A stretch of 64,000 bases of DNA from Rhodospirillaceae bacterium (lineage in GTDB: Bacteria; Pseudomonadota; Alphaproteobacteria; MPNO01; UBA2964). Of the stretch, positions 17,364 through 27,540 are shown piece by piece. The DNA lies in NCBI GenBank assembly GCA_002709075.1, contig PAPV01000019.1, forward strand, positions 1 through 64,000, read 5' to 3'. The position numbers were made by a program, and so were the translations under genes. How positions within the stretch are numbered: the first letter of the stretch is position 1; each line of letters starts with the position of its first letter. The notes under the pieces are model-generated. The model saw only the letters and a program-made list of their open reading frames with translations, made no database searches and was not told the DNA's origin.

Positions 17364-20033
17364 TTGATAAAAAAAAAGTGGGTGTATGAATTTGGTAATG
17401 GCATAGCTGAAGGTGGAGCAGAAATGCAAAATCTTCTTGGCGGAAAAGGTGCCAATTTGGCTGAGATGTCAAATCTTGGCTTACCTGTACCGCCTGGATT
17501 TACAATTACTACTGAACTCTGTGCGGCTTTTTATAGTGCGGATCAGACTTATCCAGATGACCTAAAATCGCAAGTTGAGAAGGCTTTAGCGAATATTGAA
17601 ATTGCCGTTGGCTCAAAATTTAATGATTTAAAAAAACCATTGCTTGTTTCAGTTAGATCAGGGGCAAGAGTTTCTATGCCTGGCATGATGGATACCGTTC
17701 TTAACCTGGGTTTGAATGATGAAACTGTGAAAGCTCTTGCGGAATGTAGCAAGGACCCAAGGTTTGCTTGGGACTCGTACCGTCGATTTATACAAATGTA
17801 TGGCGATGTTGTCCTTGGAGTGGAACACTTTGAATTTGAGGACATTCTTGAAAGTTGCAAACAAGAAAAAAAATATCAATTCGACACTGATTTGACCGTG
17901 GAAGATTGGCAAGTGGTTACCGACAGATATAAAGCTAAAGTTAAGGAAATTCTAAATCAACCGTTTCCCCAGAATCCACAAGAACAGCTTTGGGGTGCAA
18001 TTGGAGCTGTTTTTCGTAGCTGGACAAATGCTCGAGCAATAACATACCGATCTTTACACGATATCCCCAATAATTGGGGTACTGCTGTAAACATTCAAGC
18101 CATGGTGTTCGGGAATATGGGACAAAATTGTGCTACAGGAGTTGCATTTACGCGCGACCCATCCAAAGGCGATAACACATTTTTCGGTGAGTATTTAGTT
18201 AACGCACAAGGTGAGGATGTAGTAGCTGGTATTCGAACTCCGCAACCTCTTACAAATTTGGGCCGAAAAACAACTCAGTCAGAATTACCTGCTATGGAAG
18301 AGGTGATGCCAGAGGTTTTTGCTCAACTAAATAGGGTGCGACATGTCTTAGAGCAACACTACCGTGATGTTCAGGATATTGAATTTACTGTTCAGAATGG
18401 GAAACTTTGGATGCTGCAGACGCGCTCAGCAAAACGCACGGCTCGGGCGGCATTAAAAATTGCTTGTGATATGGTTTCAGAAGGCCTGATTACTAAACAA
18501 GAGGCAGTGTCCCGCATCGACCCCTTATCGCTTGATCAGTTATTGCACCCAACAATCGACCCTGGTGCTAAACGGAATATAATGACCCGTGGTTTACCTG
18601 CCTCACCAGGCGCAGCATCCGGCGAGGTTGTTTTTAGTGCTGAGGATGCAGAGAAAGCTGTTTCAAATGGAAAAAATGTCATTTTGGTTAGGATAGAGAC
18701 CAGTCCTGAAGATATACATGGCATGCATGTTGCGAAAGGAATATTAACCAGTCGTGGAGGGATGACAAGTCACGCCGCTGTGGTGGCCAGGGGTATGGGA
18801 ACGCCCTGTGTTGCTGGTGCGGGGGAACTGCATATAGATCGGTTGGCTAGAACAATTACAGTTGGCTCGATTACTGTTAGCGAAGGAGATATAATTACAC
18901 TTGATGGAAGTAGTGGTGAGGTAATTCTGGGTGCTTTACCGAGCCTACCGGCAGAAACTTCCGAAGAATTTTCTTCTATTATGGAATGGGTGGATGAAAT
19001 TCGTACGCTTGGTGTGCGGGCTAACGCCGAAACAAGAGAAGATGCCCTTACAGCCATCCGATTTGGTGCTGAGGGCATTGGATTATCTCGCACGGAACAT
19101 ATGTTTTTTGATGTAGAACGCATTGTTGCTGTGCGTGAAATGATTCTAGCTAGTAATGATGGCGGACGAGCAGCGGCCCTAGAAAAACTATTACCCTTTC
19201 AAAGGTCGGATTTTGTTGATTTATTAAAAATAATGGATGGACGACCGATTACTATTCGGTTACTCGATCCGCCGCTGCATGAATTTTTGCCACATACCGA
19301 AAAAGATATAGATGAGGTCGCGGAGGCTATGGGTTTGCCGCGAGAAAGTATTGGGGCCCGAGTTGCAGCGTTGGCAGAGTCTAATCCAATGCTTGGCCAT
19401 CGTGGTTGCAGGCTTGCTATATCATATCCACAAATTCCAGAGATGCAGTGCAGAGCGATTTTCGAGGCAGCGGCCGAAGTTATGAAGGAAGGGCTCCAGG
19501 TCCAACCAGAAATAATGGTTCCTTTAGTTGCTACAAAGAGTGAATTTGATATTTTGAAGGAGATAATTGATCGAGTGGCCGCAGAAGTAAAAAATGAAAC
19601 TGGTATCGATTTTCCTTATTTGAGTGGTACGATGATCGAGTTGCCGCGTGCATGTCTTCATGCGGGTAAAATTGCGGAGACAGCAGAATTCTTCTCATTT
19701 GGCACAAATGACTTAACACAGACTACCTTTGGATTGTCACGAGATGACTCGGGAAGTTTTTTAACAGATTATCAATCTGCAGGAATATTGGAACGAGATC
19801 CATTCATTGGGATTGATGAAACGGGCGTAGGTGAGCTTGTCTCAATTGGTTGCGATCGTGGCAGAGCAACACGAGAGAACTTAAAACTCGGTATTTGTGG
19901 CGAACATGGGGGGGATCCAAAATCTGTAAGTTTTTGTCATAACATCGGTCTGGATTATGTTTCCTGCTCACCATATAGAGTCCCAATTGCCCGTCTTGCC
20001 GCTGCTCAGGCAGTCATAAATACAAAACAATAG
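17364..20033 (+). CDS. ppdK: Pyruvate, phosphate dikinase
   Basis: 'LLGGKGANLAEMSNLGLPVPPGFTI', 'LTSRGGMTSHAAVVARGMGTPCV', 'FSFGTNDLTQTT'. Confidence 0.97.
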   Translation: MIKKKWVYEFGNGIAEGGAEMQNLLGGKGANLAEMSNLGLPVPPGFTITTELCAAFYSADQTYPDDLKSQVEKALANIEIAVGSKFNDLKKPLLVSVRSGARVSMPGMMDTVLNLGLNDETVKALAECSKDPRFAWDSYRRFIQMYGDVVLGVEHFEFEDILESCKQEKKYQFDTDLTVEDWQVVTDRYKAKVKEILNQPFPQNPQEQLWGAIGAVFRSWTNARAITYRSLHDIPNNWGTAVNIQAMVFGNMGQNCATGVAFTRDPSKGDNTFFGEYLVNAQGEDVVAGIRTPQPLTNLGRKTTQSELPAMEEVMPEVFAQLNRVRHVLEQHYRDVQDIEFTVQNGKLWMLQTRSAKRTARAALKIACDMVSEGLITKQEAVSRIDPLSLDQLLHPTIDPGAKRNIMTRGLPASPGAASGEVVFSAEDAEKAVSNGKNVILVRIETSPEDIHGMHVAKGILTSRGGMTSHAAVVARGMGTPCVAGAGELHIDRLARTITVGSITVSEGDIITLDGSSGEVILGALPSLPAETSEEFSSIMEWVDEIRTLGVRANAETREDALTAIRFGAEGIGLSRTEHMFFDVERIVAVREMILASNDGGRAAALEKLLPFQRSDFVDLLKIMDGRPITIRLLDPPLHEFLPHTEKDIDEVAEAMGLPRESIGARVAALAESNPMLGHRGCRLAISYPQIPEMQCRAIFEAAAEVMKEGLQVQPEIMVPLVATKSEFDILKEIIDRVAAEVKNETGIDFPYLSGTMIELPRACLHAGKIAETAEFFSFGTNDLTQTTFGLSRDDSGSFLTDYQSAGILERDPFIGIDETGVGELVSIGCDRGRATRENLKLGICGEHGGDPKSVSFCHNIGLDYVSCSPYRVPIARLAAAQAVINTKQ

Positions 20034-20113
20034 ACATGTAAGCTTCACTAACGGGGCACTGAACTGAAGCAGTAAGACCAAGTTTTAGTGCGTCACCCAA
20101 TGTGATAAACATG

Positions 20114-20581
20114 TTACCCCGCAGCTTCCAAGTTTCCTGGCAGGGTTGCGGAGATTAAAATAAAAGCTACGTAGCAGGGTTCTTTCCCGTTATTTCGCCA
20201 GTTATGTATTGTACCACGCTGCACTACGACATCGCCGGCTTTTAGCTTTGTTACCTTGCCGTAATCTAATTCCATATCCAGTTCACCAGATAAAATAATT
20301 GCATAATCAATACTTTCAGTTCTGTGCATACGGGGTGAAACGCCAGGATCAAAGCAAGAAATTCTACACACGCTTCCGCCTGGGATTGTGGTTTGCTTTA
20401 TACTATGAGAAATATCATTGAGTTTACTGAGATCTGGCGAGGGTTTATCGGTTGCCCATACAACACTTGAGTGTTGCCCATGTCTAGTAGATAATATATT
20501 GGAAGTTTGTTCATCAATTAAAACAATCGATTTATTTTTTGCATCATGACCGGTAACAATTCGCCGAACAGAGAAAGACAT
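20114..20581 (-). CDS. Cupin-domain protein
   Basis: 'RRIVTGHDAKNKSIVLIDE', 'SIDYAIILSGELDMELDYGKVTKLKAGDVVVQRGTIHNWRN'. Confidence 0.85.
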   Translation of the reverse strand: MSFSVRRIVTGHDAKNKSIVLIDEQTSNILSTRHGQHSSVVWATDKPSPDLSKLNDISHSIKQTTIPGGSVCRISCFDPGVSPRMHRTESIDYAIILSGELDMELDYGKVTKLKAGDVVVQRGTIHNWRNNGKEPCYVAFILISATLPGNLEAAG

Positions 20582-20597
20582 TTTTACCTCGTTTTAG

Positions 20598-21680
20598 TCA
20601 GAAGTTAATAACTGGTTTGACTACTTCAAAATTTGCCATTGCAGACATAGCTTCATTGACTTGCTCAATGCGATAACTTCGGGTAATCATGTCATCAAAT
20701 GGGTAACGTTCAGCCCGCGTTTCAAGAAAATCAATTGCTTGAAGCCAATGCCTCGGTTCGCCAGAGCGAACTGTGAGATATGTCATTTGTTGCGGCATTT
20801 TTTCAACCGGTATCTGCCCTTTGCCGCCTGCTCCAATATCAAGGAATTGGCCTCCGTCACGAAGCATAGAAAGTCCCTCCGGCACAGCGGCATTATTGGC
20901 CACTTGAATAACAATATCTGCACCTCTTCCATCGGTATAATCTTTTACCCATTCTTGCCGGTCTCTCTCGTCTCGTGTTTCTTCTAAATTTAGGACAGCA
21001 TCTGCTCCCATAGTCTTAGAGACTTCAAGTCGGTGGGCCGGGGCCCCAATTAATAATATTTTTTTTGCTCCGTGATCTTTCGCCACTGCAGATGCAAAAT
21101 TACCGAGCGGCCCTGAACCTTGAATCAAAACCGTTTCATGATCCTTAATTGCACCGAGGCGATCATACCCATGCATTACTGTGCGGTACGCACATGCAGA
21201 AGCAGCAGCGGAAGCGGAAGAAACTTGCTCAGGAACTTTAATTATCAAACACTCCTTTGGCACATACATATACTCGGAGACCGAACCCAACAAATAAGGA
21301 TGCATATCGCAACGATTGTGACCCCAACTAGCCCGGCCGCGGCAGATGCAAGGCTGTACTGCTACAGAGCAGTAATAGCATGATCCGCAGGCAACATATG
21401 ACCATATTATACGGTCTCCTCTTTTAATTGGGGTTCCAAGAATATCAGTTTTATCTCCACAAACTTCTTCGACTATCCCACAAGGTTCGTGCCCAGTTAT
21501 GATAGGTAATGTATCATTTTTAGGCAAAGGGCCGTGCCATCTATGAACATCTGTACCGCAAAGAGTAGATGCTGCCATTTTGACCAACAATGCACCAGGA
21601 TCTAGATCAGGGATTTGTATATTCCAAACTTCAATAGGCTTTTCATGGGCTGTAATAACGGCTGCACGGCAAGTGGTCAT
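20598..21680 (-). CDS. Zinc-dependent alcohol dehydrogenase (MDR family)
   Basis: 'STLCGTDVHRWHG', 'ITGHEPCGIV', 'CGSCYYC', 'VLIQGSGPLGNFA'. Confidence 0.92.
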   Translation of the reverse strand: MTTCRAAVITAHEKPIEVWNIQIPDLDPGALLVKMAASTLCGTDVHRWHGPLPKNDTLPIITGHEPCGIVEEVCGDKTDILGTPIKRGDRIIWSYVACGSCYYCSVAVQPCICRGRASWGHNRCDMHPYLLGSVSEYMYVPKECLIIKVPEQVSSASAAASACAYRTVMHGYDRLGAIKDHETVLIQGSGPLGNFASAVAKDHGAKKILLIGAPAHRLEVSKTMGADAVLNLEETRDERDRQEWVKDYTDGRGADIVIQVANNAAVPEGLSMLRDGGQFLDIGAGGKGQIPVEKMPQQMTYLTVRSGEPRHWLQAIDFLETRAERYPFDDMITRSYRIEQVNEAMSAMANFEVVKPVINF

Positions 21681-21755
21681 GTTTTTTTCCTTAAGTCATT
21701 GTTCTCAAGTGTTCTGTTAATTAAAGTACCTCTAATATTAATCAGGGACAAATTA

Positions 21756-22619
21756 ATGAGTACAGGTGGACAAATAAAAATGGAACCACTGAGCAAATTT
21801 TCTGGTGTGAAAATTCTAGGAGTCGATCTTCGGAATACCATTGATGGATCATTGGCTGAAGTTCTCCGCGAGGCTCTTGCTTATTACTCGATTTTATATT
21901 TTCCAGGCCAGGATATTGAAGCAGAACATCAAGCAGACTTTGCGGCATTATTTGGTAAAGTTGATCGGTCGTTAATTCGGTCTGGTGAAAATCCTGATCA
22001 GAAGCAATCTAGCCGAGGGGTAATGTATGTCAGCAACATGAAAGAGAATGGGAGAAATATCGGTGTTCTTCCGGACGGAGAGATGCATTTCCATTCCGAT
22101 GGTTCTCACCGGAACAGCCCTTATCGAGCAACTTCACTTTATGCGATTAAAGTTCCAAGCAAAGGTGGTGAAACATTATTTGCTAGTATGACTGCAGCAT
22201 ATGAGGCTTTAGATGACGGTACCAAAGTTCGACTGGAGGGGATGACGGCTAAACATATCTTTAACTATAATAAAACAAAGCGTGAAGATATCCCAGAAAA
22301 AGCAGAAGCTTCGGCAGAACACCCACTTATTCTAGTGCACCCTCAGACAAAACGAAAGTCTCTCTATCTTAGCCGATTAATGACAGTAAAAATAAATGGT
22401 ATGGCAATTAGTGCAAGTAATGAATTGTTACTTTCGTTGTTTGATCACTGTGAAAAACCGGAATTCATATATACCCATGAGTGGACGCCCAGAGACTTGG
22501 TTATATGGGACAATAGAAGTGTGAATCATGCACGACGTGATTTTCCTTCCGAGGAGGATAGATTATTGCGCCGGTACACTGTTTCAGAACCGGATACAGA
22601 TGATCATGGCTCTTATTAG
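21756..22619 (+). CDS. TauD/TfdA-family Fe(II)/2OG dioxygenase
   Basis: 'FHSDGSHRNSPYRATSLYAIKVPSKGGETLFA', 'HEWTPRDLVIWDNRSVNHAR'; start 21756 preferred. Confidence 0.92.
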   Translation: MSTGGQIKMEPLSKFSGVKILGVDLRNTIDGSLAEVLREALAYYSILYFPGQDIEAEHQADFAALFGKVDRSLIRSGENPDQKQSSRGVMYVSNMKENGRNIGVLPDGEMHFHSDGSHRNSPYRATSLYAIKVPSKGGETLFASMTAAYEALDDGTKVRLEGMTAKHIFNYNKTKREDIPEKAEASAEHPLILVHPQTKRKSLYLSRLMTVKINGMAISASNELLLSLFDHCEKPEFIYTHEWTPRDLVIWDNRSVNHARRDFPSEEDRLLRRYTVSEPDTDDHGSY

Positions 22620-22687
22620 CAAATTCTTTTACTTTTTTGAAAATAATTGGATATACCTGGCCAAATTGAAACTATACTAAGAAATAT

Positions 22688-23374
22688 TTACTTATTCGTT
22701 TTGGATAATTTTTTTGGTATCTTTCTTATTTTCTCTTTAGTTGTTTGCACCTGCGTTTTAGTCATACCCCAATATGGCGGATTCATAAGGTATTTTTCTT
22801 CTTCTTGAGTATTTTTACGACATAGTATAGCGTTACGATGAGGGTATCGTCCAAAACGCTGAATAACTTTCATGTGATCAATGGCAGTCTTTTGTGTATT
22901 ATAGAATTTATCCTTATTGAGTTTTGAAAAAAAGGGTATAATAAAATTATGATCTTCGATGCACTCGCTGTGCTCAAAAGGCAAATAACAAAATATGCGT
23001 TGCCAATCACCGTAATACGTATGGTAATTAGATTTAATTGCGGATAATGCGACTTCTCTTGCTTTAGTGTCTGTTTCAAAAGCTTTAGGTGAATTTCGAA
23101 ATATATGTCTGGGAAATTGATCAAGTAATAAAATCAACGCCAGACACCCTTCTGGGTAATCTTTCAAATAATCAAGTTCACCCAAAGACGCTTCAATCTG
23201 CACATCAGAGAATCTGGATTTAATAATTGAGTCATGTGCCTCTGTAGACCTAAACCATTCTGGTTTCTTTTCAATTCTAGCTGAAGTTTCCGCGAATCCA
23301 AACCAGAAACGAAGAATTTTTGAAGTTAAGGGATACATTTGTTTAACACTTAAAGCAATCATTTCTTGTATCAC
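22688..23374 (-). CDS. DUF924 family protein
   Basis: 'ILRFWFG', 'LALILLLDQFPRHIFRNSPKAFETDTKAREVA', 'FGRYPHRNAILCR'. Confidence 0.88.
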   Translation of the reverse strand: MIQEMIALSVKQMYPLTSKILRFWFGFAETSARIEKKPEWFRSTEAHDSIIKSRFSDVQIEASLGELDYLKDYPEGCLALILLLDQFPRHIFRNSPKAFETDTKAREVALSAIKSNYHTYYGDWQRIFCYLPFEHSECIEDHNFIIPFFSKLNKDKFYNTQKTAIDHMKVIQRFGRYPHRNAILCRKNTQEEEKYLMNPPYWGMTKTQVQTTKEKIRKIPKKLSKTNK

Positions 23375-23534
23375 GCAGTGATAGATTTTATTTTATCATT
23401 TTATCATAGCTGTGAAGTTTTTAACACAATATTGAGGCTTTGTTTGGTGTCTTTATGGTGTCTTAAAGAATCCTATGCGCTTTTCCGATTGCAATATTTG
23501 AAAATGTTTGTTGTCAAAAACAAGTATTTTTAAA

Positions 23535-25706
23535 TTAATTGCCCTCAAGGATTTTATCTCGATCTATTTTGCCAGAAATCATAAGAGAGAACGCCCATGA
23601 CAGGGCCACTTCGGAAAGCTTATCAAAACGGCCAGAAGCCCCCCCGTGACCAGCTTCCATATTTGTCCGAAGAAGAATCAGGCTATCGCTGATATTGTGG
23701 TGTCGTAATTTTGCAATCCATTTCGCTGGCTCCCAATAGGTTACCCGCGGGTCAGTTAACCCACCAGTTGCTAAAATATTGGGATAAGCTATGTCGGATA
23801 CATTGGAGTATGGACAATATGCAAGCATATATTTAAATGCATTTTCATCTTTAATTGGATTTCCCCATTCAAGCCACTCTGGGGGAGTAAGCGGCAGATT
23901 TGCATCTGACATAGTATTCATTACGTCGACGAAAGGTACTTCCGCAATGATTCCATTGAAAAGTTCTGGCTTCATGTTTGCGATAGCTCCCATCAGCATG
24001 CCACCAGCACTGCGCCCTTGTGCTATGATTTTGCCCTTGGCTGAGTAGTTTTTCTTAATCAACATTTCAGCGGCAGATATAAAATCCCCAAAAGTGTTCA
24101 TTTTATTATAGAGTTTTCCATTAACATGCCATTCTTTCCCGCATTCTGAGCCTCCTCTGACATGTGCAATGGCATAAACAAAACCGCGATCTAGAAGACT
24201 AATTAAATTTGCTGAAAAGGTTGCAGGCATTGAATATCCATATGAACCATATCCATACAGAAGCAGTGGAGAGGATGAGTCGATTGGCGTGTTTTTATGA
24301 TGTAACACAGTGACTGGTATCAGCACAGAATCCGTGCTTTTTGCATAGAGTCTTTTACATATGTAGTTTTTTTGGTCATATCCATTTGGTACTTCGTGTT
24401 CTTTAAGAAGTTTTCGTTTTTGATTTCTCATATCAAAATCAAAAACTTGCTGAGGAGTAGTTGGCGATGAGTAGTAAAATCTTAAAATATTGCTGTTAAA
24501 CTCATAACCGCGTGACAAAGTAACTTCGTAAGCTTCTTCCTCAAAATCGACATAATGCTGGTTTCCGGTTAATATTTCCTTAATGCAAATCCGAGGAAGC
24601 GCATTGGAACGTTCAAGCCACACTATAAATTTTTTGAACACCAGCATCTTTTGGATGAGTCGTCCGTTTTCATGTGGCACAAAAGTTTTCCAATTTTCTA
24701 TGGAAGGTTTATTTATAGGCGTCTTACATATTCTAAAATCGATACCATCACCCTCATTTGTTAGAATGAAGAAACTATTTCCACTATCGCTGAATACACA
24801 AGTTACGCCTTGTTGTCGTTTCCAAATTAGCTGTGGGGAAAGTTCTGGTTGATCGGCCGGAATTATCCGTACTTCTGATGTATCGGAATGGTCATGGGCA
24901 GAAATGATAATAAAGTTCCTGCTCTCGGTTATGTCTATAGATAAGAAAAACTCCGAGTCACATTCTTCATACACTAATTTGTCATTTTCGACATTTTTTC
25001 CAATTTCATGGCGGTAAATTCTTGATGGCCGATGATTATCGTTCAACCATGTATAAAAAATGAAACAGCCATCTGCTGAGAACACTATATCGCCTTGCAG
25101 ACTAATCACCGAGTTATCAATAATTCGGCCGCTATGTGCTTCTCGTATTTCTAATTTGCAGTATTCTGATCCATTACGATCTACCGCGGCTGCAAAATAT
25201 TTATGATCTAATGAATGTGCTGTCCCCTTCACTGAAAAAAATCTCTCTTGCTTTGCTTCTTTATTACAATCAATAAGTATTTGTTCACTCCCGTCTGAGG
25301 AACTGAGGCGACAAAATATTGGATACTGCTCACCTGGTAAAAATCTTTTAAAGTAGGACCATTCGTTATCTTTTAAAGGAACCGTATCATCATCTTCCTT
25401 CAGCCTTGCGCGCAACTCATCGACGAGCTTGGCTCGCATTTTCTCAACTGGTTCAAGTGCATGGTTGGTCCATTGATTTTCTGCCTCAAGGTGATCTTTG
25501 ATAGCTGTGTTCAGGGTGTCTGGTTCTTTTACAACCCTTTGCCAATTGGGGTCCCTTAACCAACCGTACGGATCAGGAATGGTTTCACCAAAGCGTTTCG
25601 TATATTCGTTTCGGCGATCCGCAACTGGGGGGGATGCTGTGTTTTTGTTTTTATAAGATCTCAAGAATATTCTCTGGAGGACGTCCGAGTGTAATTTTCT
25701 CACCAT
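23535..25706 (-). CDS. S9 prolyl oligopeptidase / oligopeptidase B-like peptidase
   Basis: 'AHVRGGSECGKEWHVNGK', 'IIAQGRSAGGMLMGAIANMKPELFNGIIAEVPFVD'. Confidence 0.92.
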   Translation of the reverse strand: MVRKLHSDVLQRIFLRSYKNKNTASPPVADRRNEYTKRFGETIPDPYGWLRDPNWQRVVKEPDTLNTAIKDHLEAENQWTNHALEPVEKMRAKLVDELRARLKEDDDTVPLKDNEWSYFKRFLPGEQYPIFCRLSSSDGSEQILIDCNKEAKQERFFSVKGTAHSLDHKYFAAAVDRNGSEYCKLEIREAHSGRIIDNSVISLQGDIVFSADGCFIFYTWLNDNHRPSRIYRHEIGKNVENDKLVYEECDSEFFLSIDITESRNFIIISAHDHSDTSEVRIIPADQPELSPQLIWKRQQGVTCVFSDSGNSFFILTNEGDGIDFRICKTPINKPSIENWKTFVPHENGRLIQKMLVFKKFIVWLERSNALPRICIKEILTGNQHYVDFEEEAYEVTLSRGYEFNSNILRFYYSSPTTPQQVFDFDMRNQKRKLLKEHEVPNGYDQKNYICKRLYAKSTDSVLIPVTVLHHKNTPIDSSSPLLLYGYGSYGYSMPATFSANLISLLDRGFVYAIAHVRGGSECGKEWHVNGKLYNKMNTFGDFISAAEMLIKKNYSAKGKIIAQGRSAGGMLMGAIANMKPELFNGIIAEVPFVDVMNTMSDANLPLTPPEWLEWGNPIKDENAFKYMLAYCPYSNVSDIAYPNILATGGLTDPRVTYWEPAKWIAKLRHHNISDSLILLRTNMEAGHGGASGRFDKLSEVALSWAFSLMISGKIDRDKILEGN

Positions 25707-25995
25707 TTACCGTAATCGGGCGCTCTATAAATATTGGATGTTTCATTATCGCAGTAATAAGATTATTTATACTTTTACTTCGATCTTGAAAATTGGGTTC
25801 TATATACGATTTTTCGTCTTTCTTCATAAAATCACGTGAATCTATCCCTAGTGTTTTAAACATATATAAAAACAGTTCTTCGATCCGTGGAAACTTTAAA
25901 TACTCAAGAATTTTTGTATTTTAGCCCTTTAGTTCCAACAATCGTAACGCTGAGTATGACTTTCTGCAATTGGGATTATGATAAATTGGTATCAT
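25651..25995 (-). pseudogene. ArsC/YffB-like arsenate reductase family gene with one in-frame TAA
   Basis: MIPIYHNPNCRKSYSALRLLELKG*NTKILEYLKFPRIEELFLYMFKTLGIDSRDFMKKDE...HPIFIERPITVNGEKITLGRPPENILEIL; stop at plus-strand 25921-25923. Confidence 0.85.
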
Positions 25996-26575
25996 TATTT
26001 TTCCGTTTTCCCTTTCCATCAATTAAGATGAAGGCCATTGTGCAATACTCTTTTCCCCGATTTGCCCATGCGTGATTTGTACCTCGCTGTACCATAACGT
26101 CACCTGGTTTCATTATTACTTCAGAGTCATCCAATAGCATGGTCATCTCGCCCGATAAGCAAATCGCATAATCGACGGTCTCTGTTCTATGCATAAACGC
26201 ATGCTTATTTGTTGATTTTTCTGTATTGTTTTCACCATGCTGAAGAGCACCCTTCGCCCCATATTCTTCAAATGCTTTCTTTGCTGTTTCATCATCCACC
26301 TGCTCTATTTGAGATTCCGGTGGAAATTCAATTAACCTGAATACAGTGCCGTTTGTCGGAGGCGGGAGTGGAAGGTCTACACTGGTTGCCTCTTTGGGTG
26401 AGTCATATCGCGCTGGAGCCGTTGTTGTAGTCCACATATTATGAAAAATTACACCTGGCCTGTTCGGAGTGGTTTTTACGCCTGGGGTTGGGCCATCAGC
26501 TATAATGATTGCTTTTCCATCGTCATCATGGCCGGTAACAATCCGTCTTATGCCAACAGGTTTTTTCGTATCCAT
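25976..26575 (-). CDS. Cupin-domain protein (paralogue of 20114..20581)
   Basis: 'VGIRRIVTGHDDDGKAIIIADG', 'VDYAICLSGEMTMLLDDSEVIMKPGDVMVQRGTNHAWANRG'. Confidence 0.85.
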   Translation of the reverse strand: MDTKKPVGIRRIVTGHDDDGKAIIIADGPTPGVKTTPNRPGVIFHNMWTTTTAPARYDSPKEATSVDLPLPPPTNGTVFRLIEFPPESQIEQVDDETAKKAFEEYGAKGALQHGENNTEKSTNKHAFMHRTETVDYAICLSGEMTMLLDDSEVIMKPGDVMVQRGTNHAWANRGKEYCTMAFILIDGKGKRKNNDTNLS

Positions 26576-26600
26576 CAAAAATCTTTCTTTTAAGTTTTGT

Positions 26601-27398
26601 CTAAAGGCGTCTAAGGAATTCAAGAATCGCATTATTAAAACATTTTGGATTCTCCATGTTTGAAATATGTCCACAGTTTTCAATCACATGCAATGTTGCA
26701 CCTGATATTGAGTTGACGAGTGGTTGCATTATTTTTGGATTGGCCGCTGGGTCTTTGTCACCAGAAATGAAGAACGTGGGTATTTTTATATTCCGGATAA
26801 GTTGTTCAAAGGCTACTTGTTGAAGAGCGTTGCAGCAGCCAATATAGCCTAGCATAGAAGTAGTACGAACCATGCTGCAAATTTTTTCTATTACTGGCTT
26901 ATTTTTTGGGTTAGCGGTGAACTCTGGTACAAACCATCGCTCGGCAGTTGGCATTGCCATTTTATCGATTCCTATTTTTCCCGCCATTTTTATGCGTTCA
27001 GCCCACATTGCTGAAAATTCCGGCGAAGTTTGATATGGCATGTCGCACCCAATAAAAGCTGCCAATCTTTTTTCATGATTTAAGCATAATGAGAGCCCGG
27101 TTGCCCCACCCATTGAAAGACCACAAAAAACACTTTGTTTTACATCTAGTGCATCCCAGAGCGCCACAACATCGTTGGCAAGCATGTCAAAGTTATAAGG
27201 CGGGTCTGAAGCTTCGCTACCTCCGTGGCCTCTCTGGTCATAACGTAGGACACGCCAACTATCGGATAGCAGTTCAACTTGGTCATCCCACATATGTATA
27301 TTTGTCATTAGAGAGTTGGAAAAAGTTATCCAAGGAGCTTTTTCTGGCCCTGAAATATCATAATTAAATTTAATACCGTTGGCCTCAATTTTTGGCAT
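26601..27398 (-). CDS. Alpha/beta hydrolase, 3-oxoadipate enol-lactonase-like
   Basis: 'WRVLRYDQRGHGGSEA', 'FCGLSMGGATGLSLCLNH', 'IENCGHISNMENP'. Confidence 0.85.
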   Translation of the reverse strand: MPKIEANGIKFNYDISGPEKAPWITFSNSLMTNIHMWDDQVELLSDSWRVLRYDQRGHGGSEASDPPYNFDMLANDVVALWDALDVKQSVFCGLSMGGATGLSLCLNHEKRLAAFIGCDMPYQTSPEFSAMWAERIKMAGKIGIDKMAMPTAERWFVPEFTANPKNKPVIEKICSMVRTTSMLGYIGCCNALQQVAFEQLIRNIKIPTFFISGDKDPAANPKIMQPLVNSISGATLHVIENCGHISNMENPKCFNNAILEFLRRL

Positions 27399-27540
27399 AT
27401 TTAGGTCTCCCAGAGGTTACGCAGGATATTTTGATAAGTGGTTTGGTTAAAACGGTCAATGTAATGTGTTAGAAAGTTTTAAAAGTATTCTTTTAATTAA
27501 CTTAAAATAAACATCATGGGTTATAGCAAACAGCGTAATT

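Noticed and set aside
25921-25923. Recoding (selenocysteine/pyrrolysine) at the arsC in-frame stop
   Set aside because: The codon is TAA, which is not a known Sec or Pyl codon, and the catalytic Cys is elsewhere and intact; pseudogene or base error is simpler.
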